A DNA stretch of 58,484 bases from an uncultured Acidobacteriota bacterium (GTDB lineage Bacteria > Acidobacteriota > Terriglobia > Bryobacterales > Bryobacteraceae), in assembly GCA_902825945.1 (NCBI GenBank), contig CADECY010000046.1, forward strand, positions 1 to 58,484, read 5' to 3'. How positions within the stretch are numbered: position 1 is the stretch's first letter; each line of letters starts with the position of its first letter. Shown here piece after piece: positions 43,181-52,604 of this stretch. The notes under the pieces are model-generated. The model saw nothing but the letters and a program-made list of their open reading frames with translations, was not told the DNA's origin and ran no database searches. A program made the translations under genes and the position numbers.

Positions 43181-44625
43181 TACGCGAACCTCAATGCGAA
43201 CAGGTCCGCGTCCTTCATCGCGAATCGCAGGCGAACCGTGGTGCCCGCGAGGCGGCTGACATCGGTGCCGCTCTTCCATGTGGCCGCGCGTTCGATTTGG
43301 TCGCCGATCATTTCGACCGAGTCAGCCAGGCCGAAGCCCGCGACCGGCGCTCCGGAAGCGTCCTGAATCTCAGTGCGGATTCCGCCCGGCGCCGAGGTGG
43401 CGAAGTTGAGCAGCAGCTTCGAGCCCGAAAACTGGAAGGGCTTGGTCACCATCTCGCCGCCCGCGTAGGGCGCGTGGACGCTCGCGAATCCATCGGGCCG
43501 CAGCGTGTAGCGGCGGATGTAGATGCTCGGCTGTCCGTAGTTGCGCACGACGTAGAACGAGATCTCGTCTTTACCCGTGGGCACCACGTTGAGTACCGGA
43601 TAGTTCGAACGCGAAACCCAGTTCTCGATGCCGAGTCCGGGCCGCAGGAACGCCTCGAGGAAGTTGCGCTCGTAGTGCAGTCCCCCGCGGCTGGTGAGCA
43701 GCACCGCATCCGAGCAGTCCTTGAAATAGCCGGGGTCGACGTTGATCGCCTTCGCCTCGGCATCGGAGAGCACTTGGCGGTTCGGCATGAAACGCGCGCA
43801 GATCGCCAGATAGATGTGCGGCGCGCGGAAGTACGGGCTCGTCTGGTTCGTGTAGAGATGCTCGGGCGGAGCGTCGCCAAACGACATCTCTTCGCCCTTC
43901 GACCAGTTAGTGAAATCGCCGCTCGTCGCGCGCGAGATCCAGCGATATCCGGTGTTGCCGATCTTCTTGAACGTCCGGTAGTAGCAGATGTACTTGCCTT
44001 CGCTCTCCGACCAAAAAGCGAGATTCTGCGAGTCGAAAGCGCCGTCGGTCAGCACGGGCTCTTCGCGGATCTTCTTCCAGTTGATTCCATCGGCGGAATG
44101 ATAGGCGACAAGTCCGCTCTTGCGTGTGCCGGCGAGTCCCTTGAACCGGTGCGATGCCGGAACACCGGGCTTCCTGTCGAGCACCGGACTGAAGTTGTGC
44201 TGCAATGGCGGAGTGTTCGCGAGGATGACGTTGTTACGGCGGATTCCGCGCACCTCGTGCAGCGTCAACTCCGGCCGCTCGAAGTGGATGCCGTCTTTTG
44301 ACTCGGCGTAACAGTAGACCTCCGCGTTTCGGCCATCGCTGCCAGCGTCGGGCACGCCACGATAGTAGAGGCGGTAGACATCTTCGTCCTTGATGATGGT
44401 TCCGTAGCCGCAGAAGCGGCCCTCCCACGGCCTGTCGAGGTGGATCACAGGACCCTGGTCCACGGGCTGGCCGAGCTTCAGCGCGGTTCCGCTCATGCGG
44501 TCGATCAGGAAGCGATCGACGAAGAGTTCGCGGCGCGAACCGATATTCACGGGTCCACTCTGGGATTGCGCGGAAGCAGCGGCGGCCAGCGCGGGCGGCG
44601 CGGCCATGAAGGTGCGGCGAGTCAT
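43180..44625 (-). CDS. Exported glycosidase-like propeller protein (GH32/GH43-clan-like)
   Basis: The 481-residue protein starts MTRRTFMAAPPALAAAASA, a twin-arginine leader. It contains RELFVDRFLIDRM, HLDRPWEGRFCGYGTIIKDEDVYRLYYRG, CYAESKDGIHFERPEL, YHSADGINWKKI and FWSESEGKYICYYRT, then a beta-sandwich C-terminus (FSGSKLLLNFATSAPGGIRTEIQDASG). The DG-x-x-F/W repeats are typical of five-bladed glycosidase propellers. The leading VDRFLI is common to an uncharacterised family in Planctomycetes and Acidobacteria. Its start overlaps the DUF2892 gene's stop (ATGA). Confidence 0.8.
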   Translation of the reverse strand: MTRRTFMAAPPALAAAASAQSQSGPVNIGSRRELFVDRFLIDRMSGTALKLGQPVDQGPVIHLDRPWEGRFCGYGTIIKDEDVYRLYYRGVPDAGSDGRNAEVYCYAESKDGIHFERPELTLHEVRGIRRNNVILANTPPLQHNFSPVLDRKPGVPASHRFKGLAGTRKSGLVAYHSADGINWKKIREEPVLTDGAFDSQNLAFWSESEGKYICYYRTFKKIGNTGYRWISRATSGDFTNWSKGEEMSFGDAPPEHLYTNQTSPYFRAPHIYLAICARFMPNRQVLSDAEAKAINVDPGYFKDCSDAVLLTSRGGLHYERNFLEAFLRPGLGIENWVSRSNYPVLNVVPTGKDEISFYVVRNYGQPSIYIRRYTLRPDGFASVHAPYAGGEMVTKPFQFSGSKLLLNFATSAPGGIRTEIQDASGAPVAGFGLADSVEMIGDQIERAATWKSGTDVSRLAGTTVRLRFAMKDADLFALRFA

Positions 44626-44837
44626 CGAATAGAGTTCCTTCTGTTGGTGGAAAGTCCGGCGGCGGTGTAGCAGGGACAACTACCCGCGAACGCCGAAATC
44701 AGGGAGAGAATTCCGAGCCATCCCCAATTGGTTCGGGGCCCGACCCAGACGAGGCTGAGCAGCACGAGTCCGAGGACGATGCGGCCCGCGCGATCCCATC
44801 GGGCAAGGTTCTTGTTGTCGAATACGCGGAGCAGCAT
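44622..44837 (-). CDS. DUF2892 (YgaP-like) small membrane protein
   Basis: A 71-residue protein with one or two hydrophobic helices (AGRIVLGLVLLSLVWVG and WLGILSLISAFAGSCPCYTAAGLSTN). This matches the DUF2892/YgaP transmembrane domain with its typical GxCPxY-like end. The gene lies between two extracytoplasmic glycan-type genes, 3 bp from the sialidase-like stop and overlapping the next ATG by four bases, so it is part of the operon. Its role there is unknown. Confidence 0.85.
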   Translation of the reverse strand: MLLRVFDNKNLARWDRAGRIVLGLVLLSLVWVGPRTNWGWLGILSLISAFAGSCPCYTAAGLSTNRRNSIR

Positions 44838-44840
44838 CGG

Positions 44841-45959
44841 CTACCGGACCTCGATCCTGGCCAGGCGAATGTCGCCGTATTGAGCTTCGTCCGAGATCAC
44901 GATGTCGGAGTAGACGACCACGACCGTGCCATCGCGCAACTGCGCGACCGACGGATAGCTCACCTGCTTGCGCGGTTCGTCGCTCCCAGGTTTCCAGACA
45001 GGCACTTCGGCGATCGTGAGCGGCGCGCCCCAGGTCCGGGCGTCATCATTTGAAACCCGCATCGCGAGCGGAGTCCGTGCGCTCGGCGACGCGTCGTGCG
45101 TGAGCAGGATCCGGCCATCGGCGAGGCGGAACAGGCTGTGCGACGAACGCGCGGCGGCGATGCCCGTGTTCTCGGGCTCTGACCACGTCTCGCCCTTGTC
45201 CTTCGAGACGGTCTTCCAAAGCGTTCCACCGCCGGTGCGCAGATACATCAGCACGGCGCCGGACTTCAACTCGACGATCGTGGGCTCATCTTCTCCTTGG
45301 GGCGAAACGATCTTGCCGAAACGTTTCCACGTTCGTCCATTGTCGCCGGACTTCAGCACACCGGACTCGTGCCCGCGCCCCAGCTTGGCCACTGGAAGCA
45401 GCAGTTCGCCCGTGCCGAGCCGGATTCCGTTGTTGCGGCAGTTGAACGAGCGTTCGATCGCGGCCTCGGAAGTCTTCGACCACGTCTTTCCGCCATCATC
45501 GGTGAAGCGATGGTAGATCTGAAACGACTTCTCGCCGACGTTGTTCGCCTCGCCGTTCACGAACGGATACCGGTTCCATCGGCCCGCCGAGAAGAAGACC
45601 CACGTGCGATCGCCGGCGGAGAGAAACGCCGGGTCGAAGTCGGACCGCCGGGGAAAGTCACTGAACACCTCGGGCTTGGTCCAGTGCGCGCCTTGATCGG
45701 TCGAGTAGTTGCACAGGACCGCCTGGCTCACAGAGGCTTCGAAGGGTCCGGAAAACCAGCACGACATCAAGCGCCCGTCACTGAGCACGGCAATGTTCGC
45801 GGCGTGATTGAAGCCGAAGCGATTGGCCGGATCGTAGGGGTCCGAGTGCGGATGTTCGAACACCATCGCGCGCGAAACCAATTGCGGCGCCGGCTGGCAG
45901 AAGGCCGCCAGGCAAGAGACCGCTATCGATAGTGCGAGCGTCCGGGTCATCGCGACCAT
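44841..45959 (-). CDS. Secreted exo-alpha-sialidase-like propeller
   Basis: The 372-residue protein has a signal peptide (MTRTLALSIAVSCLAAFCQ) and six-bladed propeller blades with Asp boxes: STDQGAHW, TDDGGKTW, SGDNGRTW, SKDKGETW and SNDDARTW. It belongs to the sialidase/BNR superfamily, like the gene at 8497. An ATG at 45950 is an alternative start. It opens a four-gene minus-strand operon and is divergent from the second TonB-dependent receptor, with 58 bp between them. That layout suggests joint use of one glycan. Confidence 0.85.
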   Translation of the reverse strand: MVAMTRTLALSIAVSCLAAFCQPAPQLVSRAMVFEHPHSDPYDPANRFGFNHAANIAVLSDGRLMSCWFSGPFEASVSQAVLCNYSTDQGAHWTKPEVFSDFPRRSDFDPAFLSAGDRTWVFFSAGRWNRYPFVNGEANNVGEKSFQIYHRFTDDGGKTWSKTSEAAIERSFNCRNNGIRLGTGELLLPVAKLGRGHESGVLKSGDNGRTWKRFGKIVSPQGEDEPTIVELKSGAVLMYLRTGGGTLWKTVSKDKGETWSEPENTGIAAARSSHSLFRLADGRILLTHDASPSARTPLAMRVSNDDARTWGAPLTIAEVPVWKPGSDEPRKQVSYPSVAQLRDGTVVVVYSDIVISDEAQYGDIRLARIEVR

Positions 45960-46017
45960 TGTACTCACGGCCGGGTACGATTGCGCCACGCCAGTGTGTG
46001 AACTACCATCAGTTGCT

Positions 46018-49000
46018 ATGGGTCCAATTGCACGTTATTGCCTCGCCGGCGTCCTGATTGCTTCGGGCGCATTTGCTCAGGATTTCCGATCCAGCCTCAC
46101 CGGCATCGTCACCGATCCCGCCGGCGCCGCGGTCGTCAACGCGAAGGTCCGCACCACCAATACCGGAACCAACGCCTCGACCGAGGTGGTGACGAACGAA
46201 TCGGGGCGCTACTCGATCTCGTTCCTGATTCCCGGCAAGTACATGGTGGAAGTGGAAGCGCCGGGCTTCAAGAAGTTCCTGCGCGAGAACGTCGAATTGC
46301 AGATCAGCGTGCGTGCCGCTCTCGATGTAGCGCTCGAACTCGGCGCGCAGACCGAACGGGTCACCGTCACCGATCGCATCTCGTTGCTCGAAACCGAGAC
46401 GGCTTCGCGCGGCGGCATCGTCGATGGCGACCTGCTGCTGAACGTGCCGAATTCCGGACGCAACGTCTATCAGCTCGCATTCGCGATGCCGGGCGTCTAC
46501 AAGCCCTCCACTTCGCAGGGCACGTCGTTCAGCCTCGATGGCCTCGCCAATTCGCGCGCCGCGATCAACGGCGCCGCCTCCGGCACCGGCGGGACGGAGG
46601 CGAACACAGACATCCTGATCGACGGCACCAGCGACGCCAAAGGTGACCGCCAAGTGGTGATGATCCCCGCGCTCGACACCGTGCAGGAGTTCCGCGTGCT
46701 CACCAACATCTACGACGCACAGTACGGACGCACGGGCGGCGGCATCATCACGACGACGACAAAATCCGGAACCAACGATTTCCACGGCTCGGTGTTCGAC
46801 CGCTACTACGACGACCGGCTCAACGCGAACTCATGGTCGAACAACGCGCAGCGCGTTCCGCGTCCCGATCGCGTTCAGCACAACTACGGATTCACGGCCA
46901 CCGGCCCGATCCGCATCCCGAAACTGGTGGACTTGCGGAATCGCCTCTTCTTCATGGTGGCCAACGACAGCAGCCCGACGTCCGGCCTCTACACCAGTCA
47001 ATTCACGACGCCGTTGAAGGAGATGAAGACCGGCGACTTCTCGAAGCTGCTCGCCGCCGATGGCCGCGCAATCACGATCTACGATCCCGCGACGACGCGG
47101 CTTGGCCCAGACGGCCGCACCTACATCCGCACGCCCTTCGCCGGTAATATCATCCCCGGCGCACGCATCAACCCAGTGGGCGCCAAGATCGTCAACAACT
47201 ATCCCGATCCCACGCAGGAAGGTTCGACGCCCGCGCGCGTGAACAACTTCTTTCAGACGACGAACAACACCGGCGAGCTGTGGCAATGGACCGGACGCAT
47301 CGACGTGCGCCCCTCCAACCGCCACGCGATGTTCGGCCGTTACGGGGAAACCAACATGACCCGCTGCTGCGATCAACGCTATCCGGCCAACAGCCCCGCG
47401 GAAACGAGCACGATCCTTCCGCGTGGCCGCCGCGGACGCACGCTGACGCTCGACTGGACCACGACGCTCAACGCGACCACCACGTTCAATCTGCGCGCGG
47501 GCATGTCGCGCCTCGAGAATCTGGCCGGAAATCCGGCGACGGAAGCATTCAATCCAGTCGACCTCGGATTCCCGGCCGCCACCGTCGCGCAGTTCGGCCG
47601 TCCGCAATACCCGATCATCAACATGGGTGCCTACATGTCGCAGGGGTCGGGTCCGTTCACGCAGGCCGACGACACCTATTCGGCGGGCGCATCGGGAGGC
47701 AAGGTGATCGGTACGCACGTGATGAAGTTCGGACTCGAACTTCGCGAATTCCGGGCGAACAACCTGAGTTGGGGCGCGGCAAGCGGCACCTACGCGTTCT
47801 CGCGCCTGTGGACACAAGCTGACCCGAATCGCGCCGACGCCTATTCGGGGAACGAGATCGCGACCGCGCTGCTGGGCAATCCCACCGGAGGCTCGGTGGA
47901 GATCCCGATCACGCCCGCGCACAAAGGCAAGTACTATGCGCTCTTCCTCCAGGACGATTGGAAGCTGACGCGCAAGCTCACGCTGAATCTCGGGCTTCGC
48001 TGGGACTACGAGACCCCGGTCGCCGAGCGTTACAATCGCCAGACTCGCGGATTCGCATTCGGGCAAGCGAGCCCGATCGCCGATCAGGTGCGCAGCAGGC
48101 CGGGCGTCGAGAACTGCCCGGCCTGCCGCGCTCTGCAAGGCGGCCTGCTCTACGCGGGTACGAGCGGAGACGATCGCTTCGCCTTCGCGCCGGATCGCAA
48201 CAACTTTCAACCGCGCATTGGCGCTGCCTACGCGCTCGACAGCAAGACCGTGCTGCGCGGCGGCTTTGGTCTCTACACGCTCGGCCAGTGGGCGCTCGGA
48301 CCCTCGACGGGATTCAGCCGCTCGACTCCCGTGGTCACGACCGTCGATGGACTCACACCCACGGCGAGCATGAGCAACCCGTTCCCGAATGGCTTGCTGC
48401 GGCCCGTCGGGTCGAGCCTCGGCTTGGCCACGGACCTCGGACTCGGGCTCGGCGTCCAGTACATTCAGCGTCCGATGCCGTTTTCCAAGCAGGTGTCGTT
48501 CGGCATCCAGCGGATGTTCTGGGGCGGAGTGATGGTGGATGCTTCCTACGTCGGCAACTACACGACGCAGCTTCCCGTTGCGGCAAACTTGAATTTCCTG
48601 CCCACCGATCAGCTCGGCCGGCCTGCCGCCTACTACGCCGAGCGCGTCGCGAATCCGCTCGCCGGGTTGCTTCCGAACAACGCCGCGCTGAACGGAACCA
48701 CGATTCCGCGGCAATCGCTGCTCACTGCGTATCCGCAGTACACGGGGGTCGGTGTCTCGAATCTGCCCGTGGGCAAGAACCGCTACGACGCGATGCAGCT
48801 CTCGATTCAGAAGCGCTTCACGAATGGCTTCAACTTCCAGATGAACTACATGGTGACGAAGACGCTCGAGCAGTTGACGCTACTGAACGCCCAGGATCTC
48901 TATGTGAACAACCTGCTAAGCCCGAAACTCGAGAAGCGCCTCACCATCTTCGACGTTCCGCAGAAGGCGTCCTTCCTCGGGACCTACGAGATGCCCTTCG

Positions 49001-49491
49001 GCCGCGGCCGGTCCTTCCTGAAGGACATGCACCCCGTGCTCAACGGACTGTTCGGTAACTGGAAGCTCGGCTGGAACTGGACCTTCCAAAGCGGCTTCCC
49101 GATGGACTTTCCCAACGCCGCGCCGCTCGAAGCGCGCAGTGCGAAGCTCCCCGAGAGCGAGCGAACACTTGGCCGCTGGTTCGACACGTCGCTGTTTCCG
49201 CGCGTGGCCGCCGCGCCGTTCACGCTGCGCAACTTCCCGACGCGCTTTCCCGATGTCCGCTTCATGGGCTTCCGCAACTACGACTTCTCGCTTATCAAGG
49301 ACATTCCCATCTTCACCGAGCGCGTCAAGACCCAGATCCGCGCCGACTTTACCAACACGTTCAACAGCCCCTACTTCACGCAAAACGTCGGCAATCCGCC
49401 GAACGTGACCAACGCGAATTTCGGGCAGATCACGCCGCAGCAGAACAACTCGCCACGCATCGTCTATCTCGAGTTCCGGATGAAGTTCTGA
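46018..49491 (+). CDS. TonB-dependent receptor, Oar/CarboxypepD_reg-like
   Basis: The 1157-residue receptor has a signal peptide (MGPIARYCLAGVLIASGAFA) and an N-terminal regulatory-like sandwich (LTGIVTDPAGAAVVNAKVRTTNTGT, YSISFLIPGKYMVEVEAPGFKKF). The plug follows, with VPNSGRNVYQLAFAMPG and TDILIDGTSDAKGD, then YGRTGGGIITTTTKSGTNDFHGS. The barrel ends IVYLEFRMKF, a C-terminal Phe signal. Cys pairs such as CPACRA mark extracellular loops. The ATG at 46018 directly precedes the leader. It is divergent from the sialidase-propeller operon and convergent with a third receptor, 10 bp apart. Confidence 0.93.
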   Translation: MGPIARYCLAGVLIASGAFAQDFRSSLTGIVTDPAGAAVVNAKVRTTNTGTNASTEVVTNESGRYSISFLIPGKYMVEVEAPGFKKFLRENVELQISVRAALDVALELGAQTERVTVTDRISLLETETASRGGIVDGDLLLNVPNSGRNVYQLAFAMPGVYKPSTSQGTSFSLDGLANSRAAINGAASGTGGTEANTDILIDGTSDAKGDRQVVMIPALDTVQEFRVLTNIYDAQYGRTGGGIITTTTKSGTNDFHGSVFDRYYDDRLNANSWSNNAQRVPRPDRVQHNYGFTATGPIRIPKLVDLRNRLFFMVANDSSPTSGLYTSQFTTPLKEMKTGDFSKLLAADGRAITIYDPATTRLGPDGRTYIRTPFAGNIIPGARINPVGAKIVNNYPDPTQEGSTPARVNNFFQTTNNTGELWQWTGRIDVRPSNRHAMFGRYGETNMTRCCDQRYPANSPAETSTILPRGRRGRTLTLDWTTTLNATTTFNLRAGMSRLENLAGNPATEAFNPVDLGFPAATVAQFGRPQYPIINMGAYMSQGSGPFTQADDTYSAGASGGKVIGTHVMKFGLELREFRANNLSWGAASGTYAFSRLWTQADPNRADAYSGNEIATALLGNPTGGSVEIPITPAHKGKYYALFLQDDWKLTRKLTLNLGLRWDYETPVAERYNRQTRGFAFGQASPIADQVRSRPGVENCPACRALQGGLLYAGTSGDDRFAFAPDRNNFQPRIGAAYALDSKTVLRGGFGLYTLGQWALGPSTGFSRSTPVVTTVDGLTPTASMSNPFPNGLLRPVGSSLGLATDLGLGLGVQYIQRPMPFSKQVSFGIQRMFWGGVMVDASYVGNYTTQLPVAANLNFLPTDQLGRPAAYYAERVANPLAGLLPNNAALNGTTIPRQSLLTAYPQYTGVGVSNLPVGKNRYDAMQLSIQKRFTNGFNFQMNYMVTKTLEQLTLLNAQDLYVNNLLSPKLEKRLTIFDVPQKASFLGTYEMPFGRGRSFLKDMHPVLNGLFGNWKLGWNWTFQSGFPMDFPNAAPLEARSAKLPESERTLGRWFDTSLFPRVAAAPFTLRNFPTRFPDVRFMGFRNYDFSLIKDIPIFTERVKTQIRADFTNTFNSPYFTQNVGNPPNVTNANFGQITPQQNNSPRIVYLEFRMKF

Positions 49492-49500
49492 GCTCGCGGA

Positions 49501-51969
49501 CTATCGCTTCGCCCGGCCCAACCACCGAATCCGGAAGTTGGTGGACCGTCCCGTGCCTCCGAAGAATTGCCGGAACTCGGAAGATTCCAGGTTGTTGTTC
49601 ACGGAATCCGGGTTGATCCGGCCGGTGAGGTTGTTCGCCCCGAATCGAAGCGCCCACAGGTGCTTTCTGAACTCGAAGCGCCGCTCGAAATGGAGGTTGG
49701 CCTCGAAGAATACCGGGAATCGTTCGGCGTTCACATCTCCGGACACCCGCCCCAAATTGTCACGCGCGCTGAAGGGGAATCCCGTGCGGCTCTCCACCAG
49801 GAAAGCCACGGCCCAGTTCTCGCGCGGAAGCGGCAGGTACCCCCAACCCACGAGGCGGTGGGGCGTGTCCCAAGGCATGGGTCCGGCGTTCCGAACGGCT
49901 GTGACAGGGTCATCGGCATTCACGTCCACCACGGCATTGGAGAGAGCACGAGAGAACGTGTAGCTCGTCATCCATTGATACTGCCGCCGCACGGTCTGAC
50001 GGACGGTGACCGAATAGGAATGGAACCTATCCCGCCGCGCGTTGGTCAGGTCCATCACGGCGTCGATCGCTCGGGCTCCGCTTTCCGCGGCCCACTCGGG
50101 CACCGGGGCGCCGGCGTCGCCGATCATGTTGACGTAGGTGAATCCGTGAGCGCCGCGACGATGGAGCCAGTCTCCTCGCACCGAGACGCTGTTCCAATGA
50201 TGCTCCACACCCAGGCTGGCGGCCTCGTATCGCGGGCGCGCCAAGTCCCGATTGGTGATTCGGAATATCGAAAGCGCGGGACCCCGGCTGAGCCTCCCGT
50301 CCGGGTCAAAGTAGCTCGTGAGCCAAAACTGATCATTCGGCCTCGTGAACAGGCGCAACGCGCTCGCGTCGAACACGCGGGACACTCCCGCGTACACCTT
50401 CGTGTTTCGGTTGCCGGGCGACCAGACAGCTCCCAGCCGCGGCGAGCCACTCCAGCGCCTGACGAGGGCATCCCAATCGAGCCGATAGCCACTCTCGATC
50501 GACAGTCCAGGCCGGACGCGCCACGAGTCCTGAAGGTAGGAAGCAGCCTCGAAGTTGTGGCGGCCGAGTTGTCCCATTCCGCGATACACCGTTCGGAAGA
50601 GCCTGACGCCGAACTCGTTGAACTGTTCAAACCCGGTGCGCCGGACGTCCTGCCAATAGCTGGTTCGGTTCAGATCGGCACCGGTCTTGATCTGGTGCGA
50701 GCCCGCGAGTTGGAATGAAGGCAGAAACACGTTCGTGAGAATCTGATCGCGCGAGGCCGAACGCTGGGAATCCGTGAAATGGTTGCCACGCTTGCCGAAG
50801 GCCGTGTACCGGAGCATCTCCTCGCCTTGCGGAATGTCACGGCCGAAGGTGCGGTTTGCGGCGTATCCATACTCGAGCAGAAGGCCCCGCGAGAAGTAGA
50901 TCTGGTCCTTGACGTGAGCAAACCACTGCCGGGTACGCTTGTCGATGGTGGTCTCGCGGGGGTCGAGCGCCGACAAGCCCGTGCGCGCGGCGTTCCACTG
51001 GCTGGCCAACAGGCCCACATGCAGGATGTGCGATGGTGTCAGGTTCACCTGCCCGGAGAGCATGTTGCTCCAGCGCAAGCTAGCGGTGCGATCGTCACCC
51101 TTCGGCAATTCGCGCACCACGGTCTTGAGGTACTGAACGTCGCTGCTGTTGGAGTACCAGGCGCGGCCACGCCGGATCGGCCCGGTGACTCCGAAACGGG
51201 GAGTCCATCCACCGATCAGCCAGCCCTTCTGGTTCTCGAAACCGGGAAAGAAGTTGGTCGCCGAATAGCGGGTGCGGTCGTCACCGGGCAGCGTTCGAAT
51301 GGCGAGCATACCCGCCGATCCTTTGCCGAATTCGGCCGGCAACGCGCCGCTGCTCACCTCGGCGCTTTGGATGGCTTCGACGCTCATGCGGGCGTCAAAG
51401 CGGCCGGAGAGCGGATCGTTCAGGTTGAATCCGTTCAACGTATACAGGGTTTGTTCCTCGGAGCCGCCCTGGATGTGCAGACCTCCGCGATTGTCGCGCA
51501 CTGCTCCCGGAATCACGCGCAAAGCTGACTTCAGATCGTTGGTGTTCGGATAGGGAACGCTGATGATCTCCAGGTTCCCGAGCGCTCGTTTGTTGGTTGG
51601 AGAATCGAGGTCGAGCGCGTCCGGAGTTGCCGCCACCTCGAGCGACTCGGCATGCTCGCGAGCCGGTTCGAAAGTGAACACGGCTTCGGCGCCTGCCGCC
51701 TCCACGATCACGGTTGCTTTGATCGGAAAATGGCCGGGGCATTCGCCCTCGACTTCGTATCGGCCGGGTCCGGGAAGCGCCACGGAGAACGAGCCGCGGA
51801 TGTCGGTAACGGCGGTCCATGAGGTGCCTCCCGGCAACGGACCGGATAGCCGCACTCCCGCCAGGGGCCCGCGCGTGGTATCCCGCGCGATTCCAGTCAG
51901 CCGGACTTCCTGCGCCGCCGCTGCTGCCGTTACGAGCACGATGGCGGCGCGCCTCACCCAAGGACGCAC
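49501..51969 (-). CDS. TonB-dependent receptor, shorter carboxypeptidase-regulatory type
   Basis: The 822-residue receptor has a signal peptide (VRPWVRRAAIVLVTAAAAA) and a sandwich domain LTGIARDTTRGPLAGVRLSGPLPGG. The plug has SVPYPNTNDLKSALRVIPGAVRDNRGGLHIQGGSEEQTLYTLNGFNLND, which looks like a normal plug with a loop. The barrel ends RWLGRAKR rather than in an aromatic residue. It is about 250-330 residues shorter than the other two and not closely similar to them. The missing terminal aromatic residue is unusual for barrel assembly. GTG start at 51969; single-gene unit. Confidence 0.88.
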   Translation of the reverse strand: MRPWVRRAAIVLVTAAAAAQEVRLTGIARDTTRGPLAGVRLSGPLPGGTSWTAVTDIRGSFSVALPGPGRYEVEGECPGHFPIKATVIVEAAGAEAVFTFEPAREHAESLEVAATPDALDLDSPTNKRALGNLEIISVPYPNTNDLKSALRVIPGAVRDNRGGLHIQGGSEEQTLYTLNGFNLNDPLSGRFDARMSVEAIQSAEVSSGALPAEFGKGSAGMLAIRTLPGDDRTRYSATNFFPGFENQKGWLIGGWTPRFGVTGPIRRGRAWYSNSSDVQYLKTVVRELPKGDDRTASLRWSNMLSGQVNLTPSHILHVGLLASQWNAARTGLSALDPRETTIDKRTRQWFAHVKDQIYFSRGLLLEYGYAANRTFGRDIPQGEEMLRYTAFGKRGNHFTDSQRSASRDQILTNVFLPSFQLAGSHQIKTGADLNRTSYWQDVRRTGFEQFNEFGVRLFRTVYRGMGQLGRHNFEAASYLQDSWRVRPGLSIESGYRLDWDALVRRWSGSPRLGAVWSPGNRNTKVYAGVSRVFDASALRLFTRPNDQFWLTSYFDPDGRLSRGPALSIFRITNRDLARPRYEAASLGVEHHWNSVSVRGDWLHRRGAHGFTYVNMIGDAGAPVPEWAAESGARAIDAVMDLTNARRDRFHSYSVTVRQTVRRQYQWMTSYTFSRALSNAVVDVNADDPVTAVRNAGPMPWDTPHRLVGWGYLPLPRENWAVAFLVESRTGFPFSARDNLGRVSGDVNAERFPVFFEANLHFERRFEFRKHLWALRFGANNLTGRINPDSVNNNLESSEFRQFFGGTGRSTNFRIRWLGRAKR

Positions 51970-52355
51970 TTCGTTCTCTCGACCGTTACTTCACTGTGGA
52001 GAATGATACACCACTTTCGCCGCCGTGTTCGACGCCGGTTCGATCGACTCGTTGTTTCGGGCACCATCACCCCGCCGGCGGAGAGAAGCGATCAGCTGAG
52101 TGGTGCCCGGTGATTCGCCTCCCTCGCGGAACGGCGGCAGCTTTGATTGACAGCGGTCGTGGAGAAGGGTAGACCCTTGGCGAATTCCACGCCTGGGCTC
52201 GCAGGCTGCTTCCTCTCGACCCGATTCACCTGGTCGGCCAGCGAGTACGCGCTGGCACCCCGGGCACGCGGCCATCCAGTCGAAGGAGGCGCCTATAATG
52301 ACAGGTGGCTGGGGCGTAAGTCTCCGGCCCGAATGATCTCGAAGGAGCAACCCAA
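51970..52355. other. Intergenic region with hairpin and -10 box
   Basis: No gene is supported in these 386 bp. Bases 52058-52066 (CGGGCACCA) and 52101-52109 (TGGTGCCCG) form a perfect 9-bp stem around a 34-base loop. A TATAAT at 52294-52299 lies about 57 bases before the small gene at 52356, without a good -35. The stem could act in the leader of the receptor gene on the minus strand (about 90-140 bases upstream) or be unrelated. Confidence 0.4.
52294..52299 (+). promoter_or_regulatory. TATAAT -10 box for the small LEA-like gene
   Basis: A perfect TATAAT lies 57 bases upstream of the start codon. The expected transcript start is near 52306, leaving a leader of about 50 bases with a GGAGCA ribosome site. 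No consensus -35 is visible at the usual spacing, which suggests an activator or an alternative sigma factor. Confidence 0.5.
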
Positions 52356-52592
52356 ATGTTGGACAAGTTGAAGCAGGCCGTGGGCGCGATTGGGGATGTT
52401 GTGGGCGATGCCGTGGAGAAGGTGGGCGACGTCGCGGAAGACGTAAAGGACAAAGCCGTGGATGCCGCCAAGGCCGTGGGCGACAAGGCGGAGGATCTCG
52501 CAGGCGATGTCGCGGAAGGCGCGAAATCGGCCTATAACAAGGCGGCCGACCTCGCCGGAGACGCAGCGGACAAGGTCAAGGACAAGCTGTAG
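52356..52592 (+). CDS. Small LEA/CsbD-like amphipathic repeat protein
   Basis: The 78-residue protein is built of repeated 11-residue-like helical units: KLKQAVGAIGDVVGDAVEKVGDVAEDVKD, AVDAAKAVGDKAEDLAGDVAEGA, KAADLAGDAADKVKDKL. It is rich in Ala, Asp, Lys and Val with no Cys or Trp. This resembles late-embryogenesis-abundant (LEA)-type or CsbD-like stress proteins, which protect membranes or proteins during desiccation. A good ribosome site (GAAGGAGCAAC) precedes the ATG, and a -10 box lies upstream. It is monocistronic. Confidence 0.75.
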   Translation: MLDKLKQAVGAIGDVVGDAVEKVGDVAEDVKDKAVDAAKAVGDKAEDLAGDVAEGAKSAYNKAADLAGDAADKVKDKL

Positions 52593-52604
52593 CCCGTTTC
52601 GAAG

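Noticed and set aside
46831..48714. 627-codon minus-strand frame
   Set aside because: It is a shadow of the TonB-dependent receptor and carries no motif or ribosome site.
52058..52109. Fluoride riboswitch reading of the hairpin and following GGTGATGGTGCCC
   Set aside because: The 5' conserved GATG element and the usual short first stem of the crcB motif are missing, so I kept it only as an unassigned hairpin.
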